Source of the DNA: Flavobacteriia bacterium
Lineage (GTDB): Bacteria; Bacteroidota; Bacteroidia; Flavobacteriales_D; Crocinitomicaceae
Assembly (NCBI GenBank): GCA_947462925.1
Contig: CANHQP010000001.1
Span: forward strand, 62,001-126,000
Direction: 5' to 3'
Length of the DNA: 64,000 nucleotides
Both the position numbers and the translations under genes were made by a program. Position 1 is the first letter of the stretch. Each line of letters starts with the position of its first letter. This document shows, in pieces, positions 57,055-64,000 of this stretch. The notes beneath the pieces are model-generated. The model had not been told where the DNA came from. It did no database searches and saw nothing but the letters and a program-made list of their open reading frames with translations.

Positions 57055-57885
57055 ATGAAAAAAATCACCAATGCTTATTATATTGGAAGCGAGAATCGTA
57101 AAGGATTAATCGACCTTGAAATTCCTGCCAATTTTAACCAGAAAATCATTGTCTTTGTTCACGGCTACATGGGCTTTAAAGATTGGGGTGCTTGGAATTT
57201 AATGGGTGATTTCTTTGTTGAAGAAGGTTTTGGTTTTTGTAAATTTAATTTAACCCACAACGGAACGACCGTTGATAATCCTTTTGATTTTATAGATTTA
57301 AATGCTTTTTCAACCAATAGCTATACAAAGGAGAAAAATGACGTTCAATATGCCTTAGATTGGATAGAAAATCAATTTGAAAATCTACCTGAAATCTATT
57401 TGATGGGTCACAGTCGTGGCGGTGGAATTGTGCTTTTAAATGGTTCTGATAGTAGAATCCATGCAGTAGTTACACTTGCTTCGATTAGTTCCGTGCAAAA
57501 AAGATTTGCAGATTCAAAAATGATTGATGCTTGGAAAAAAAGCACCATTCGATTGATTACCAATCAAAGGACAAAACAAGAAATGCCGCACCATTTCAGT
57601 CAATATGAAGATTTTATCGAACATCAACAAGAATTAGATATTCAAGCAGCTGGAAAAGCTTTAAAAAAACCAGTTTGCATTATCCATGGTTACGACGATA
57701 CATCTGTGTCTATCGAAGAAGGAAAAGAAATTGCTGATTGGACCAAGATGAAATTAAATGTCATTGAAAACACAGACCATGTTTTTGGCGCCTCACACCC
57801 TTGGAATTCAAAGCAAATGCCAGAAGCATTGACTAAAGTTTGTGACATTGTGTTGGACTTTGTAGATCAAGTAACTAACGTCTAA
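57055..57885 (+). CDS. Alpha/beta hydrolase
   Basis: 276 residues. The oxyanion region is VFVHGYMGFKDWGAWNLMG, the nucleophile elbow YLMGHSRGGGIVLL (Ser about 122) and the late histidine NTDHVFGASHPW. The aspartate appears in IHGYDDTSVSIEEG. No signal peptide, so cytoplasmic. Dienelactone-hydrolase- or esterase-like; the substrate is unknown. Followed after 9 bp by a tRNA/rRNA methyltransferase gene on the same strand. Confidence 0.87.
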   Translation: MKKITNAYYIGSENRKGLIDLEIPANFNQKIIVFVHGYMGFKDWGAWNLMGDFFVEEGFGFCKFNLTHNGTTVDNPFDFIDLNAFSTNSYTKEKNDVQYALDWIENQFENLPEIYLMGHSRGGGIVLLNGSDSRIHAVVTLASISSVQKRFADSKMIDAWKKSTIRLITNQRTKQEMPHHFSQYEDFIEHQQELDIQAAGKALKKPVCIIHGYDDTSVSIEEGKEIADWTKMKLNVIENTDHVFGASHPWNSKQMPEALTKVCDIVLDFVDQVTNV

Positions 57886-57894
57886 TATTTGTTT

Positions 57895-58572
57895 ATGAAT
57901 TCAAAAGTTTTGGCTGCCTTTTATGAGATTATCACACCCAATAAAAAGGAAATGTTTGACAGAATCGCTGCTGATCGCACCAAACATTTGACTGTTGTAA
58001 TGGAAAACATCTATCAAGAACACAATGCCAGCGCGGTTTTAAGGTCTTGTGATTGTTTCGGTTTACAAGATTTACATGTCATTGAAAAAGACAATACATA
58101 CAAAATTCAACGCGACATTGCTTTGGGCGCTGGTCGCTGGGTGGACATGTATAATTATGACGATAGCGAAAATGTGACTAAAGATTGTTTAAATGATTTG
58201 AAATCGAAAGGTTACAAAATTGTTGCAACAACGCCACATACTGATTCTCAAACAATTTACGATTTAGATTTAACACAACCAATCGCTTTGGTTTTTGGAA
58301 CTGAGCGCCGAGGTATCAGTGAGGAAGTTGTCGAAATGGCTGATGAATTTGTAAAAATCCCAATGTATGGTTTTACAGAGAGTTTTAATATTTCGGTTTC
58401 AGTTGCCATTGTTTTGAATACATTGCGTCAGCGCTTAGAGCAAAGTGATCTGAACTGGAAATTGTCTGACGAAGAACAAACACTATTAAAAATCAATTGG
58501 TGTTCCAAAATCTTGAATGGAGGCGATCTGCTGGAAAAGAAGTTTCGTTCTGATTTGGAGGGAAATGATTAA
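57895..58572 (+). CDS. trmH: TrmH/SpoU-type RNA 2'-O-methyltransferase
   Basis: 225 residues from the ATG at 57895 (MNSKVLAAFYEIITPNK); a TTG at 57889 is not needed. SPOUT fold: VMENIYQEHNASAVLRSCD, ALVFGTERRGISEEVVEMAD and the SAM-knot motif YGFTESFNISVSVAIVLN, matching TrmH (tRNA Gm18) as the best guess. A C-terminal helical tail is present as in TrmH. Sits between an alpha/beta hydrolase and a kinase gene on one strand. Confidence 0.85.
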   Translation: MNSKVLAAFYEIITPNKKEMFDRIAADRTKHLTVVMENIYQEHNASAVLRSCDCFGLQDLHVIEKDNTYKIQRDIALGAGRWVDMYNYDDSENVTKDCLNDLKSKGYKIVATTPHTDSQTIYDLDLTQPIALVFGTERRGISEEVVEMADEFVKIPMYGFTESFNISVSVAIVLNTLRQRLEQSDLNWKLSDEEQTLLKINWCSKILNGGDLLEKKFRSDLEGND

Positions 58573-58581
58573 TTTAATATC

Positions 58582-59526
58582 ATGAATCAAGCACTTATTT
58601 CGATTGTTTCTAATAGTTCTTTTCAGGAAATGGAATTGCTGAATCATTTTGAAGTAGTGAATAAGTTAGGAGCACCTAATAAGCGTAAATTCAATGAAGT
58701 ATATTTGATTAAAAATACAACTTCTAACGAATTTATGGTGCTTAAAAAAATGGTAAAAACCGATCAAAACAAACATTTATGGGGAGTTTTGATGGCAGAA
58801 TCTACTTTTGATTTTTCAAAAAAAGGTTTGCCAAAAACAATACTGTTTTGCGAAAACGAACAAGAAATCATATTGATTCGAAGTTTCCAAAAAGGCATTC
58901 CTTTGAACGAATATTGGAAACAGTTGAAATCTAAAAATCAATTGGAATTTCTGAAGCAAATGATTACCGCATTGATTCCAATATTTGATGAATTAGCAAA
59001 AAAAAACATTGTTCATTGCGACATCAAGCCGAGTAATATTTTGGTTGATGATTCTTCGGAAAAGTTAGAATTTAGTTTGATTGATTTCGGTATGGCATTA
59101 GATCAAAATAATTTAGAAAAAAGAAAAACACTTTTCGCCTTGGGGTACTCCGCACCTGAAATTATCTTAAATCGCTTGCATCTTGCCAATCAATCTAGCG
59201 ATATTTTTGCTTTTGGAATTTCGATTTGGCAACTTTATACTGGAAAACTTCCCTTGGTCCATCCTAATCCAAGTGTGATGACGAATTTACAAATCACTCA
59301 TCCACTACCCACACATGGTCAAATAGGTAGATCTTTACAAAAGATTTTAAATAAAATGTGTCATAAACACTCGTTTAAGATTCCACCAAATCTATTGGAA
59401 GAGAGTATTTTAGACGAATATCTCGCAAATGCAATAAATGATAGATTTCAAAATTTGCAAAGTGTTTTGGATGAGATCACTAAAGTTCAAGAAAGGAAAT
59501 TTTTGAATTTATTTACTAAAAAATAG
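58582..59526 (+). CDS. Small serine/threonine protein kinase (Hanks type)
   Basis: 314 residues with no membrane helix or extracellular sensor. Motifs: the ATP-lysine in EFMVLKKMVK, the catalytic loop VHCDIKPSNILVDD with the catalytic Asp, DFGMALD, and the activation-to-APE stretch LGYSAPEIILN. This is a complete catalytic kinase. There is no matching phosphatase next to it. It overlaps the 3' end of the convergent outer membrane gene by 11 bp. Targets unknown. Confidence 0.85.
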   Translation: MNQALISIVSNSSFQEMELLNHFEVVNKLGAPNKRKFNEVYLIKNTTSNEFMVLKKMVKTDQNKHLWGVLMAESTFDFSKKGLPKTILFCENEQEIILIRSFQKGIPLNEYWKQLKSKNQLEFLKQMITALIPIFDELAKKNIVHCDIKPSNILVDDSSEKLEFSLIDFGMALDQNNLEKRKTLFALGYSAPEIILNRLHLANQSSDIFAFGISIWQLYTGKLPLVHPNPSVMTNLQITHPLPTHGQIGRSLQKILNKMCHKHSFKIPPNLLEESILDEYLANAINDRFQNLQSVLDEITKVQERKFLNLFTKK

Positions 59527-60169
59527 TTTTCTTGTATCCTAGGCCAAAGGTAAAAAGCAATTGACTTCCATGCTCATTGAAAGCACTTGTTGCCAAATTG
59601 TTGGTCGATTGTAGCAAAATAAAATAATCGAAAGAAGCATCGAAATACAGTGTTCCCCAAGCGAAATCATTTTTGATACCGCCAGAAAGTCCAAATGCCA
59701 AACTAAAAATATTTCCTTTTGTTTCAATTGTGCCTAGCTGATATTTCGATTGATCGAAATCATCTGTTTCCAATTTCGCTGTGTTAAACACTGCCATTAA
59801 GTGCGTTCCTCCGTAGGGTGCGAATCCATAATCATATCCATTACCAAAATAATATCTACGCCCGCCTTCAATACTCGTGTAATTGAAAGAATTTCGTGAA
59901 TTAATCTCTAAAAATGGTGGCTGTGTATTAAAATCAATTGCATTCACAGCTATTGGTGCGGAGACGCCATTGTGTTTTCCATAAAATGAAATTTTGCCAT
60001 AATAAGAACTTTGCTCATCAATTGGGTATTCTCCCATAATTTGAAAACCCACATAAGGTTGCTGAACTCCAAACGCTTTTAAAAGTGCAGGACCTCCGCC
60101 AACTGCAAACTGACTTAAACTAACATTTGAGAATAAAAAAATGGTAAAAATTAAAGCTATTATTTTCAT
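59516..60169 (-). CDS. Outer membrane beta-barrel protein of unknown function
   Basis: 217 residues. Signal peptide (MKIIALIFTIFLFSNVSLSQ), then strands with alternating aromatics and glycine (YVGFQIMGEYPI, YYGKISFYGKH, YFGNGYDYGFAPYGGTHL, NIFSLAFGLSGGIKNDFAWG, FDASFDYFILLQST) and an end with FTFGLGYKKTIF. It resembles the small porin-like outer membrane barrels of Bacteroidota; partners are unknown. Its last 11 bp overlap the kinase gene on the other strand. Confidence 0.75.
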   Translation of the reverse strand: MKIIALIFTIFLFSNVSLSQFAVGGGPALLKAFGVQQPYVGFQIMGEYPIDEQSSYYGKISFYGKHNGVSAPIAVNAIDFNTQPPFLEINSRNSFNYTSIEGGRRYYFGNGYDYGFAPYGGTHLMAVFNTAKLETDDFDQSKYQLGTIETKGNIFSLAFGLSGGIKNDFAWGTLYFDASFDYFILLQSTNNLATSAFNEHGSQLLFTFGLGYKKTIF

Positions 60170-60210
60170 TTTATACTTTTTAAAATCTTCATTAATAACA
60201 CGAAAAAAAA

Positions 60211-60762
60211 TTATTTGTTTTCATGTTTCAACCAATTTGGTTTGGACTGCAAAACTACATCAAAAATCGAGCAAGTTTTTTCGTGAGCCCCTTTTAAATA
60301 TCCTGCGCTCATTAAAAATTCGTTGATAATTTCGCCTCCGACAAATTTAAAGTTCTTTTTGAATAGTTTTACCCACTCTTCCTTAGACTTGGGATCATTT
60401 AAATCTATCCAATTTTTAAATGAACCATATTCTTTCTGCAACGAAAGAACTTCCTTTGCATTGTGTATGGCGGCGTTTATTTTTAATTTATTTCTGATTA
60501 TTCCAGGATTTTGAAGTAATTGCTCAATCTTTTCCTGATCATAATTGGCGATTTTTTCTACCGAGAAATGGTCGAATGCCAACCTGAAATTTTCTTGCTT
60601 CATCAAAATAGTTTGCCATGAGAGTCCAGCTTGATTGATTTCCAATATCAATCTGCCAAAAAGTTCATCATCAGAATCAATGGGAAATCCATACTGTGTG
60701 TCGTGATACAATCGATTGACCTCCTGTGGATCCTTGGTTTCGCAGAATTTACAATAACTCAT
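60211..60762 (-). CDS. tag: DNA-3-methyladenine glycosylase I
   Basis: 183 residues; removes 3-methyladenine from alkylated DNA. Starts MSYCKFCETKDPQEVNRLYH with Cys4 as part of the zinc site, and near the C-terminus GAHEKTC provides the His and Cys that complete it. The helix-hairpin-helix and substrate region is ILEINQAGLSWQTILMKQENF, and VGGEIINEFLMSAGYLKG replaces the usual VGPxxxYxFMQAxG. The replaced Pro is a detail; overall it looks functional. It has its own promoter box. Confidence 0.9.
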   Translation of the reverse strand: MSYCKFCETKDPQEVNRLYHDTQYGFPIDSDDELFGRLILEINQAGLSWQTILMKQENFRLAFDHFSVEKIANYDQEKIEQLLQNPGIIRNKLKINAAIHNAKEVLSLQKEYGSFKNWIDLNDPKSKEEWVKLFKKNFKFVGGEIINEFLMSAGYLKGAHEKTCSIFDVVLQSKPNWLKHENK

Positions 60763-60783
60763 TTTTTGATTTTGAATAGCTTA

Positions 60784-60791
60784 CAAATTTA
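60784..60791 (-). promoter_or_regulatory. -7 promoter box for tag
   Basis: Minus-strand TAAATTTG matches TAnnTTTG, 22 bp before the ATG at 60762. Confidence 0.5.
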
Positions 60792-60822
60792 AGCTATTTT
60801 TACCATCATCAATTCTTAAAAA

Positions 60823-61419
60823 ATGTCAATTTACGCTTTTAATGGTTTTATTCCAGTGGTAAAACCAAGTAGTTTTGTTCATCCAAAGGCCTCTGTAACT
60901 GGAAATGTCATTATTGGAGAAAATGTTTACATCGGTCCTGGAGCAGCCATTCGTGGAGATTGGGGACAAATTATCATTGAAGACGGATGCAATGTACAAG
61001 AAAATTGCACGATACATATGTTTCCTGGTACAACAACCATTTTGAAAAAATGTGCACACATAGGACACGGTGCAATTATTCATGGTGGAATTATTGGTGA
61101 GAATTGTTTGATTGGAATGAACAGTGTTATTATGGATGATGTGGTCATTGAAAAAGAATCGATTATTGGAGCACTTTGTTTTGTACCAGCCAAAATGAAA
61201 ATACCAACCAGAAGTTTGGTTGTAGGAAATCCTGCAAAAATAATCAAACAGGTTTCCGATGAAATGATTGCATGGAAAACTAAAGGCACAGCTTTGTATC
61301 AGGAATTACCCAGAGAATGTCAAGAAACTTTGATTGAAGTTGAACCTTTGACAGAAATTGAGGCAAACCGACCTTCGCAAGCGAAAATGTATGAAACTTG
61401 GGAGAAAGTGAAGAAGTAG
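60823..61419 (+). CDS. paaY: Gamma-carbonic-anhydrase family protein (PaaY-like)
   Basis: 198 residues of left-handed beta helix with hexapeptide repeats (SVTGNVIIGENVYIGPGA, CNVQENCTIHMFPGTT, GHGAIIHGGIIGENCLIG). The zinc histidines of the gamma-class (IHMFPG and GHGAIIHGG) are conserved. The size and the extra C-terminal helix (CQETLIEVEPLTEIEANRPS) match PaaY/CaiE-type proteins, which act as thioesterases in phenylacetate or carnitine pathways. No paa genes lie nearby, so the role is open. Confidence 0.83.
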   Translation: MSIYAFNGFIPVVKPSSFVHPKASVTGNVIIGENVYIGPGAAIRGDWGQIIIEDGCNVQENCTIHMFPGTTTILKKCAHIGHGAIIHGGIIGENCLIGMNSVIMDDVVIEKESIIGALCFVPAKMKIPTRSLVVGNPAKIIKQVSDEMIAWKTKGTALYQELPRECQETLIEVEPLTEIEANRPSQAKMYETWEKVKK

Positions 61420-61420
61420 A

Positions 61421-61550
61421 TTTTAAGATATTAGGATATTAGGATATTAAGATCATATACAATTCTAAAAATCCAACACCGCCGCAGGCAGACGCGCAGC
61501 GAATCTAATAATCTAAAATGGTCTTTTGGATGAAATCAATAGTTAATTGA
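61421..61550. repeat. AT 8-mer tandem repeat followed by a GC-rich patch
   Basis: Three near-identical 8-bp units AGGATATT (61427-61450, first copy AAGATATT), then a GC-rich stretch CGCCGCAGGCAGACGCGCAGC (about 61480-61500). The combination differs from the flanking sequence and from genes nearby; no coding frame is convincing. Origin unknown. Confidence 0.4.
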
Positions 61551-61577
61551 GTGAATAAATTCAAAAAAACAAATAAC

Positions 61578-62165
61578 ATGAACAAAATTTTAAACAGGAA
61601 TACATTTTTTATCAAGGAGCATGTTGGGATTTTTAAGGCGGCGAATAATTTTGATATTTTGGACCCTGAAAACAGTGAAATATTGATGACTTGTAGAGAA
61701 GAAAATTTGGGATTTTTCACCAAACTCTTTCGTTTTTCATCTTACAAAAGAATGACTCCTTTCCATGTTGAAATAAAAGACGCCAGTGGTCAACTTATTT
61801 TGACTGTCAAAAGAGGATTTTCTTTGTTTCTCTCAAAAGTTGACGTTTTAGACGAAAATAATCAATTAGTTGGTCTTTTTAAACAAAAATTCTTCTCCAT
61901 TGGCGGAAAATTTGATGTTGAGGATGCAAACGGAATTTTTTTATGCACATTGAAAGGGAAATGGACTAGTTGGGATTTTAAATTTGCTGATTCTAATCAA
62001 GAATATGCGCATGTAACCAAAAAATGGGCTGGACTTGGAAAAGAACTTTTTACTACTGCTGATAATTACATCTTGAATATTTTTGAAAATGTACCAGAAA
62101 ATGACTCTAAAAGAATATTGATTTTAGGAGCAGTTTTATGTATTGACATGGTTTTAAAAGAATAG
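61578..62165 (+). CDS. Phospholipid scramblase-related protein (LURP-one-like)
   Basis: 195 residues from the ATG at 61578 (MNKILNRNTFFIKEH); a GTG at 61551 is a less likely start. The tubby-like barrel shows GIFKAANNFDILDPENSE, YKRMTPFHVEIKDASGQ, KVDVLDENNQLVGLFKQK and CTLKGKWTSWDFKFADSN. The C-terminal hydrophobic helix (ILILGAVLCIDMVL) may be a membrane anchor. Scramblase-like proteins in bacteria have no settled function. Confidence 0.8.
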   Translation: MNKILNRNTFFIKEHVGIFKAANNFDILDPENSEILMTCREENLGFFTKLFRFSSYKRMTPFHVEIKDASGQLILTVKRGFSLFLSKVDVLDENNQLVGLFKQKFFSIGGKFDVEDANGIFLCTLKGKWTSWDFKFADSNQEYAHVTKKWAGLGKELFTTADNYILNIFENVPENDSKRILILGAVLCIDMVLKE

Positions 62166-62271
62166 TTAAATATCAGTTTTGAATTCGAAAACATGCAAAA
62201 AAACGTGCGTAAAGTTTGCTAAATCGTTAATATACGCTAAAACTTAGCGCTTCGACTGGCATTGATTTTGG

Positions 62272-62279
62272 TAACTTTG
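62272..62279 (+). promoter_or_regulatory. -7 promoter box for small lipoprotein gene
   Basis: TAACTTTG matches TAnnTTTG, 17 bp before the ATG at 62297. Confidence 0.55.
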
Positions 62280-62296
62280 AAATCAAAAGGAAAAAT

Positions 62297-62629
62297 ATGA
62301 AATTCATTATAGTTGCAATTAGTGTTTTGGGATTTTTTTCCTGCACAACACCAAAAACAATCACACAAGAAAATCAGACGATGGAAAGAGATATTTTAGC
62401 TGAAGAACGCGTGATTGGAATTGTGCATTTAAATGAAAGTTGCGGCGCTTTGATTACCGCACAAGTGGGTGATAGAGAGGTGATTTTATACCCAAACAAT
62501 TTAGACGAAAAGTTTAAGAAAGAAGGCATGAAATTGAAGTTTTTCTTTTTGAATTCTTCTATGCCTATTCCAAACGGATGCAATGCAGCAGCGCGTGGAG
62601 ATTTGAAAGACGTGAATGCAGTTCGCTAA
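62297..62629 (+). CDS. Small lipoprotein of unknown function
   Basis: 110 residues. Lipobox FFSCTTPKT at about residue 16. Mature part: EERVIGIVHLNESCGALIT and FFLNSSMPIPNGCNAAARG. Two cysteines outside the lipobox may form a disulfide. Its stop touches the stop of the convergent acetyltransferase gene. Monocistronic with a promoter box. Confidence 0.7.
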   Translation: MKFIIVAISVLGFFSCTTPKTITQENQTMERDILAEERVIGIVHLNESCGALITAQVGDREVILYPNNLDEKFKKEGMKLKFFFLNSSMPIPNGCNAAARGDLKDVNAVR

Positions 62630-63073
62630 TTACGTCAAACCATCTTCGTTCAGTACTTTTACAAAATGAAATCCTTTCGGGCCAAAACCTTGGTTATAAT
62701 AGAATCGATGTGCGCTAAAATTCGTTGTGTAAGCATCCAGAACCAAGATCGTGCAATTTAACTCCAACGCTTTATTTTCCAAGAAATCAGACATCAACTT
62801 CCCTACTCCTTTCGAACGATAAGTCGGATCGACAACTACATTGTCTAATTCAATGTATTTTCCGCACCACAATTTCGTTCCAAACCAAAAACCACTGATG
62901 GCAACGCATTTGTCTCCATCAAAAACAGCCACTTGACCGTAATTTGCATTGAGCATATCGGTCAACATTTCAGCATACCTATCAAATGTCAATTCAGGAT
63001 ACAAAAACTGAAGCACATTCAATTGTGGTATCATTTCTTCCTTCGTTTTTAGTTCTTTGACTTCGAATGACAT
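62630..63073 (-). CDS. GNAT family N-acetyltransferase
   Basis: 147 residues. GNAT motif A is IELDNVVVDPTYRSKGVGKLM, with the acetyl-CoA loop RSKGVGK complete, and the tail FSAHRFYYNQGFGPKGFHF is the usual end. It has an N-terminal half with KTKEEMIPQLNVLQFLYPEL. Cytoplasmic; the substrate is unknown. Abuts the lipoprotein gene convergently. Confidence 0.85.
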   Translation of the reverse strand: MSFEVKELKTKEEMIPQLNVLQFLYPELTFDRYAEMLTDMLNANYGQVAVFDGDKCVAISGFWFGTKLWCGKYIELDNVVVDPTYRSKGVGKLMSDFLENKALELNCTILVLDAYTTNFSAHRFYYNQGFGPKGFHFVKVLNEDGLT

Positions 63074-63136
63074 TATTTTGGTTTAAAATTTAGTTGTAAA
63101 AATAGCGAAAAATCAAATTAACCGATTTAAAAAGTC

Positions 63137-63144
63137 TATCTTTG
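63137..63144 (+). promoter_or_regulatory. -7 promoter box for tmRNA
   Basis: TATCTTTG matches TAnnTTTG, 12 bp before the first tmRNA nucleotide at 63157, so transcription would begin at or near the mature 5' end. Confidence 0.65.
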
Positions 63145-63156
63145 CGCTAGTTCTTT

Positions 63157-63555
63157 GGGGTCGTATTGGATTTGACAGCAGATGCGATTGTCAAGTGTAA
63201 GCATGTAGAGCGTTGAGGTGGAGCTCTTTAATATCCTGTCTCAAACTATAATTGACAACACGTCATACGCACTTGCTGCTTAATTAACTGAATGTTAATT
63301 GGCTTAATCTCGGTGAAGTTTAGTAGCCCTGACAAGTACTTTCTTCAGAACTCTGCCCATTAGTTCTGATTTACGAGAGTTCATCCTTTTGGGCTAGTTG
63401 GAGTGACGGTTCTAAGCTCCTGCGAAATCTCAGAGCATAAGTTGTGGATTTGGGTGTTCCTGTCCGTCCCACAATCGAAAAACAACCAGGAAATAAACAT
63501 GTAGAAAGCTTGCTGATTCTTTGTTTGGACGAGGGTTCGATCCCCTCCGACTCCA
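63157..63555 (+). ncRNA. ssrA: tmRNA
   Basis: About 399 nt. The 5' end GGGGTCG pairs with CGACTCC at the 3' end, with discriminator A; the T-arm is GAGGGTTCGATCCCCTC and CCA is not encoded. The tag reading frame ends at TAA (63281-63283) and gives (...)DNTSYALAA, the usual ALAA proteolysis tail. Pseudoknots are presumed but were not folded. tmRNA with SmpB releases stalled ribosomes and tags the unfinished protein for degradation. Integrase-bearing DNA begins after it. Confidence 0.9.
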
Positions 63556-63864
63556 CAATTTTTAAAGCCATTCGTATCAACACGAGTGGCTTTTTGGGTA
63601 AATAGCCCTAAATTTAAGGGGTTTACGAATTTTACTCCTTTCAGAAAACTACCTACAAATAGAAATAAAATCAAATAAATACTAAAATCATTGCTAGCAA
63701 ATCAGCTAGTAGTTTTTTTTTCAATTTTGCTAGCTAATAACGCGTAAACAATTGTAAAGCAATAATTTACTTTAAATTAAATTTGTGCTTTTTTGTTGCG
63801 TTTTATTGGATTTTGATACGTTTTAAAGTCGCTTTTGACACAAAATTTATTAAAAAATGAAAGT
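63556..63864. other. tmRNA-integrase junction
   Basis: About 310 bp between tmRNA and the recombinase gene, without a gene. Several GCTAGC palindromes (63694-63740 area: TTGCTAGCAAAT, CAGCTAG, TTTTGCTAGCTAA) lie here, a possible arm-site or hairpin set for the integrase. The attachment core itself would be in or next to the tmRNA 3' end. Confidence 0.45.
63564..63595 (+). terminator. Terminator of tmRNA
   Basis: 12-bp stem AAAGCCATTCGT / ACGAGTGGCTTT (63564-63575 with 63582-63593, one G-T pair) followed by T residues, 8 bp after the tmRNA 3' end. Confidence 0.8.
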
Positions 63865-64000
63865 ATGCAAAACATGAAAAAATTTAGTGTATTATTTTAC
63901 CCCTACACAGTAAGAGAAAAAAACGGTTTACTCCCAATTTACATCAAGATTACAGTGGATGGCCAAAGGGTGTATATTGCAACAAGTCACTACGTGGATC
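63865..64000 (+). CDS. Tyrosine recombinase/integrase, partial (N-terminus)
   Basis: Open from an ATG at 63865 (or 63874) to the window edge. The translation MQNMKKFSVLFYPYTVREKN, then GLLPIYIKITVDGQRVYIAT matches the Arm-DNA-binding domain (three-strand sheet) of the phage-integrase-like tyrosine recombinases of Bacteroidota conjugative and integrative elements. The catalytic domain lies beyond 64000. The gene reads away from tmRNA, as expected for an element integrated at its 3' end. Confidence 0.8.
   Translation, partial: MQNMKKFSVLFYPYTVREKNGLLPIYIKITVDGQRVYIATSHYVD

Noticed and set aside
63371-63674. Minus-strand frames of 70 and 97 codons over tmRNA
   Set aside because: Antisense to tmRNA and its terminator; a common spurious annotation.

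Overview
This 64 kb window is AT-rich chromosomal DNA from a member of the Bacteroidota, most likely the Flavobacteriales; a Crocinitomicaceae/Fluviicola-like host is a guess. The pointers are gliding/type IX secretion (T9SS) C-terminal domains on three secreted proteins, a TonB receptor with a carboxypeptidase-like N-terminal domain, -7 boxes of the Bacteroidota type TAnnTTTG just upstream of many starts, no clear Shine-Dalgarno sequences, and family-typical gene forms (ClpC next to GyrA, a 656-residue YidC, an S1 with a long tail). Most of the window is core genome; the right edge enters an integrative element.

Layout. 1-6.1 kb: a partial TPR-like secreted protein, gyrA and, divergently, clpC, separated by a 630 bp AT-rich spacer with a long imperfect direct repeat. 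6.2-11.9 kb: an SOS-type mutagenesis module, with a DnaE-type polymerase and a Y-family polymerase in one operon, divergent from a self-cleaving XRE/S24 repressor and a SRAP protein; a palindrome overlaps the repressor start. 11.9-12.5 kb: gene debris (LytTR fragment) and tRNA-Lys. 12.9-16.2 kb: a three-gene TonB receptor operon. 16.3-18.1 kb: rpsA with a structured leader. 18.4-26 kb: a HAD-like protein, a DoxX-like protein, CorA, a secreted CotH protein and a large T9SS type B protein. 26.2-32.8 kb: glycan genes (two FkbM methyltransferases, WecB, two glycosyltransferases) with a cysteine desulfurase inside. 32.9-36.5 kb: pyrG and yidC. 36.6-45.5 kb: lipoproteins, HMG-CoA lyase, pyrD, an outer membrane protein, and a membrane-anchored anti-sigma-like protein with two small secreted partners. 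45.6-46.2 kb: its ECF sigma factor. 46.7-49.5 kb: dapF-unknown-GNAT-mltG operon. 49.6-50.1 kb: a hexapeptide acetyltransferase. 50.1-56.8 kb: a six-gene operon with a ribulose-phosphate-epimerase/CBS fusion, a DAHP synthase, a KdsC-like phosphatase with an extra N-terminal domain, a lysine/alanine-dehydrogenase-like enzyme and two MFS transporters. 57-63.1 kb: small housekeeping and hypothetical genes. 63.16-63.56 kb: tmRNA, followed by the start of a tyrosine recombinase.

The items most worth a second look are the epimerase-CBS fusion operon, the rpsA leader with two competing pairings, the SOS module with its operator and a SRAP protein that seems to have lost the active-site histidine segment, the sigma/anti-sigma/secreted-protein set, and the element integrated next to tmRNA. 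Function calls rest on motif recognition by eye; no database search, alignment program or folding program was run.
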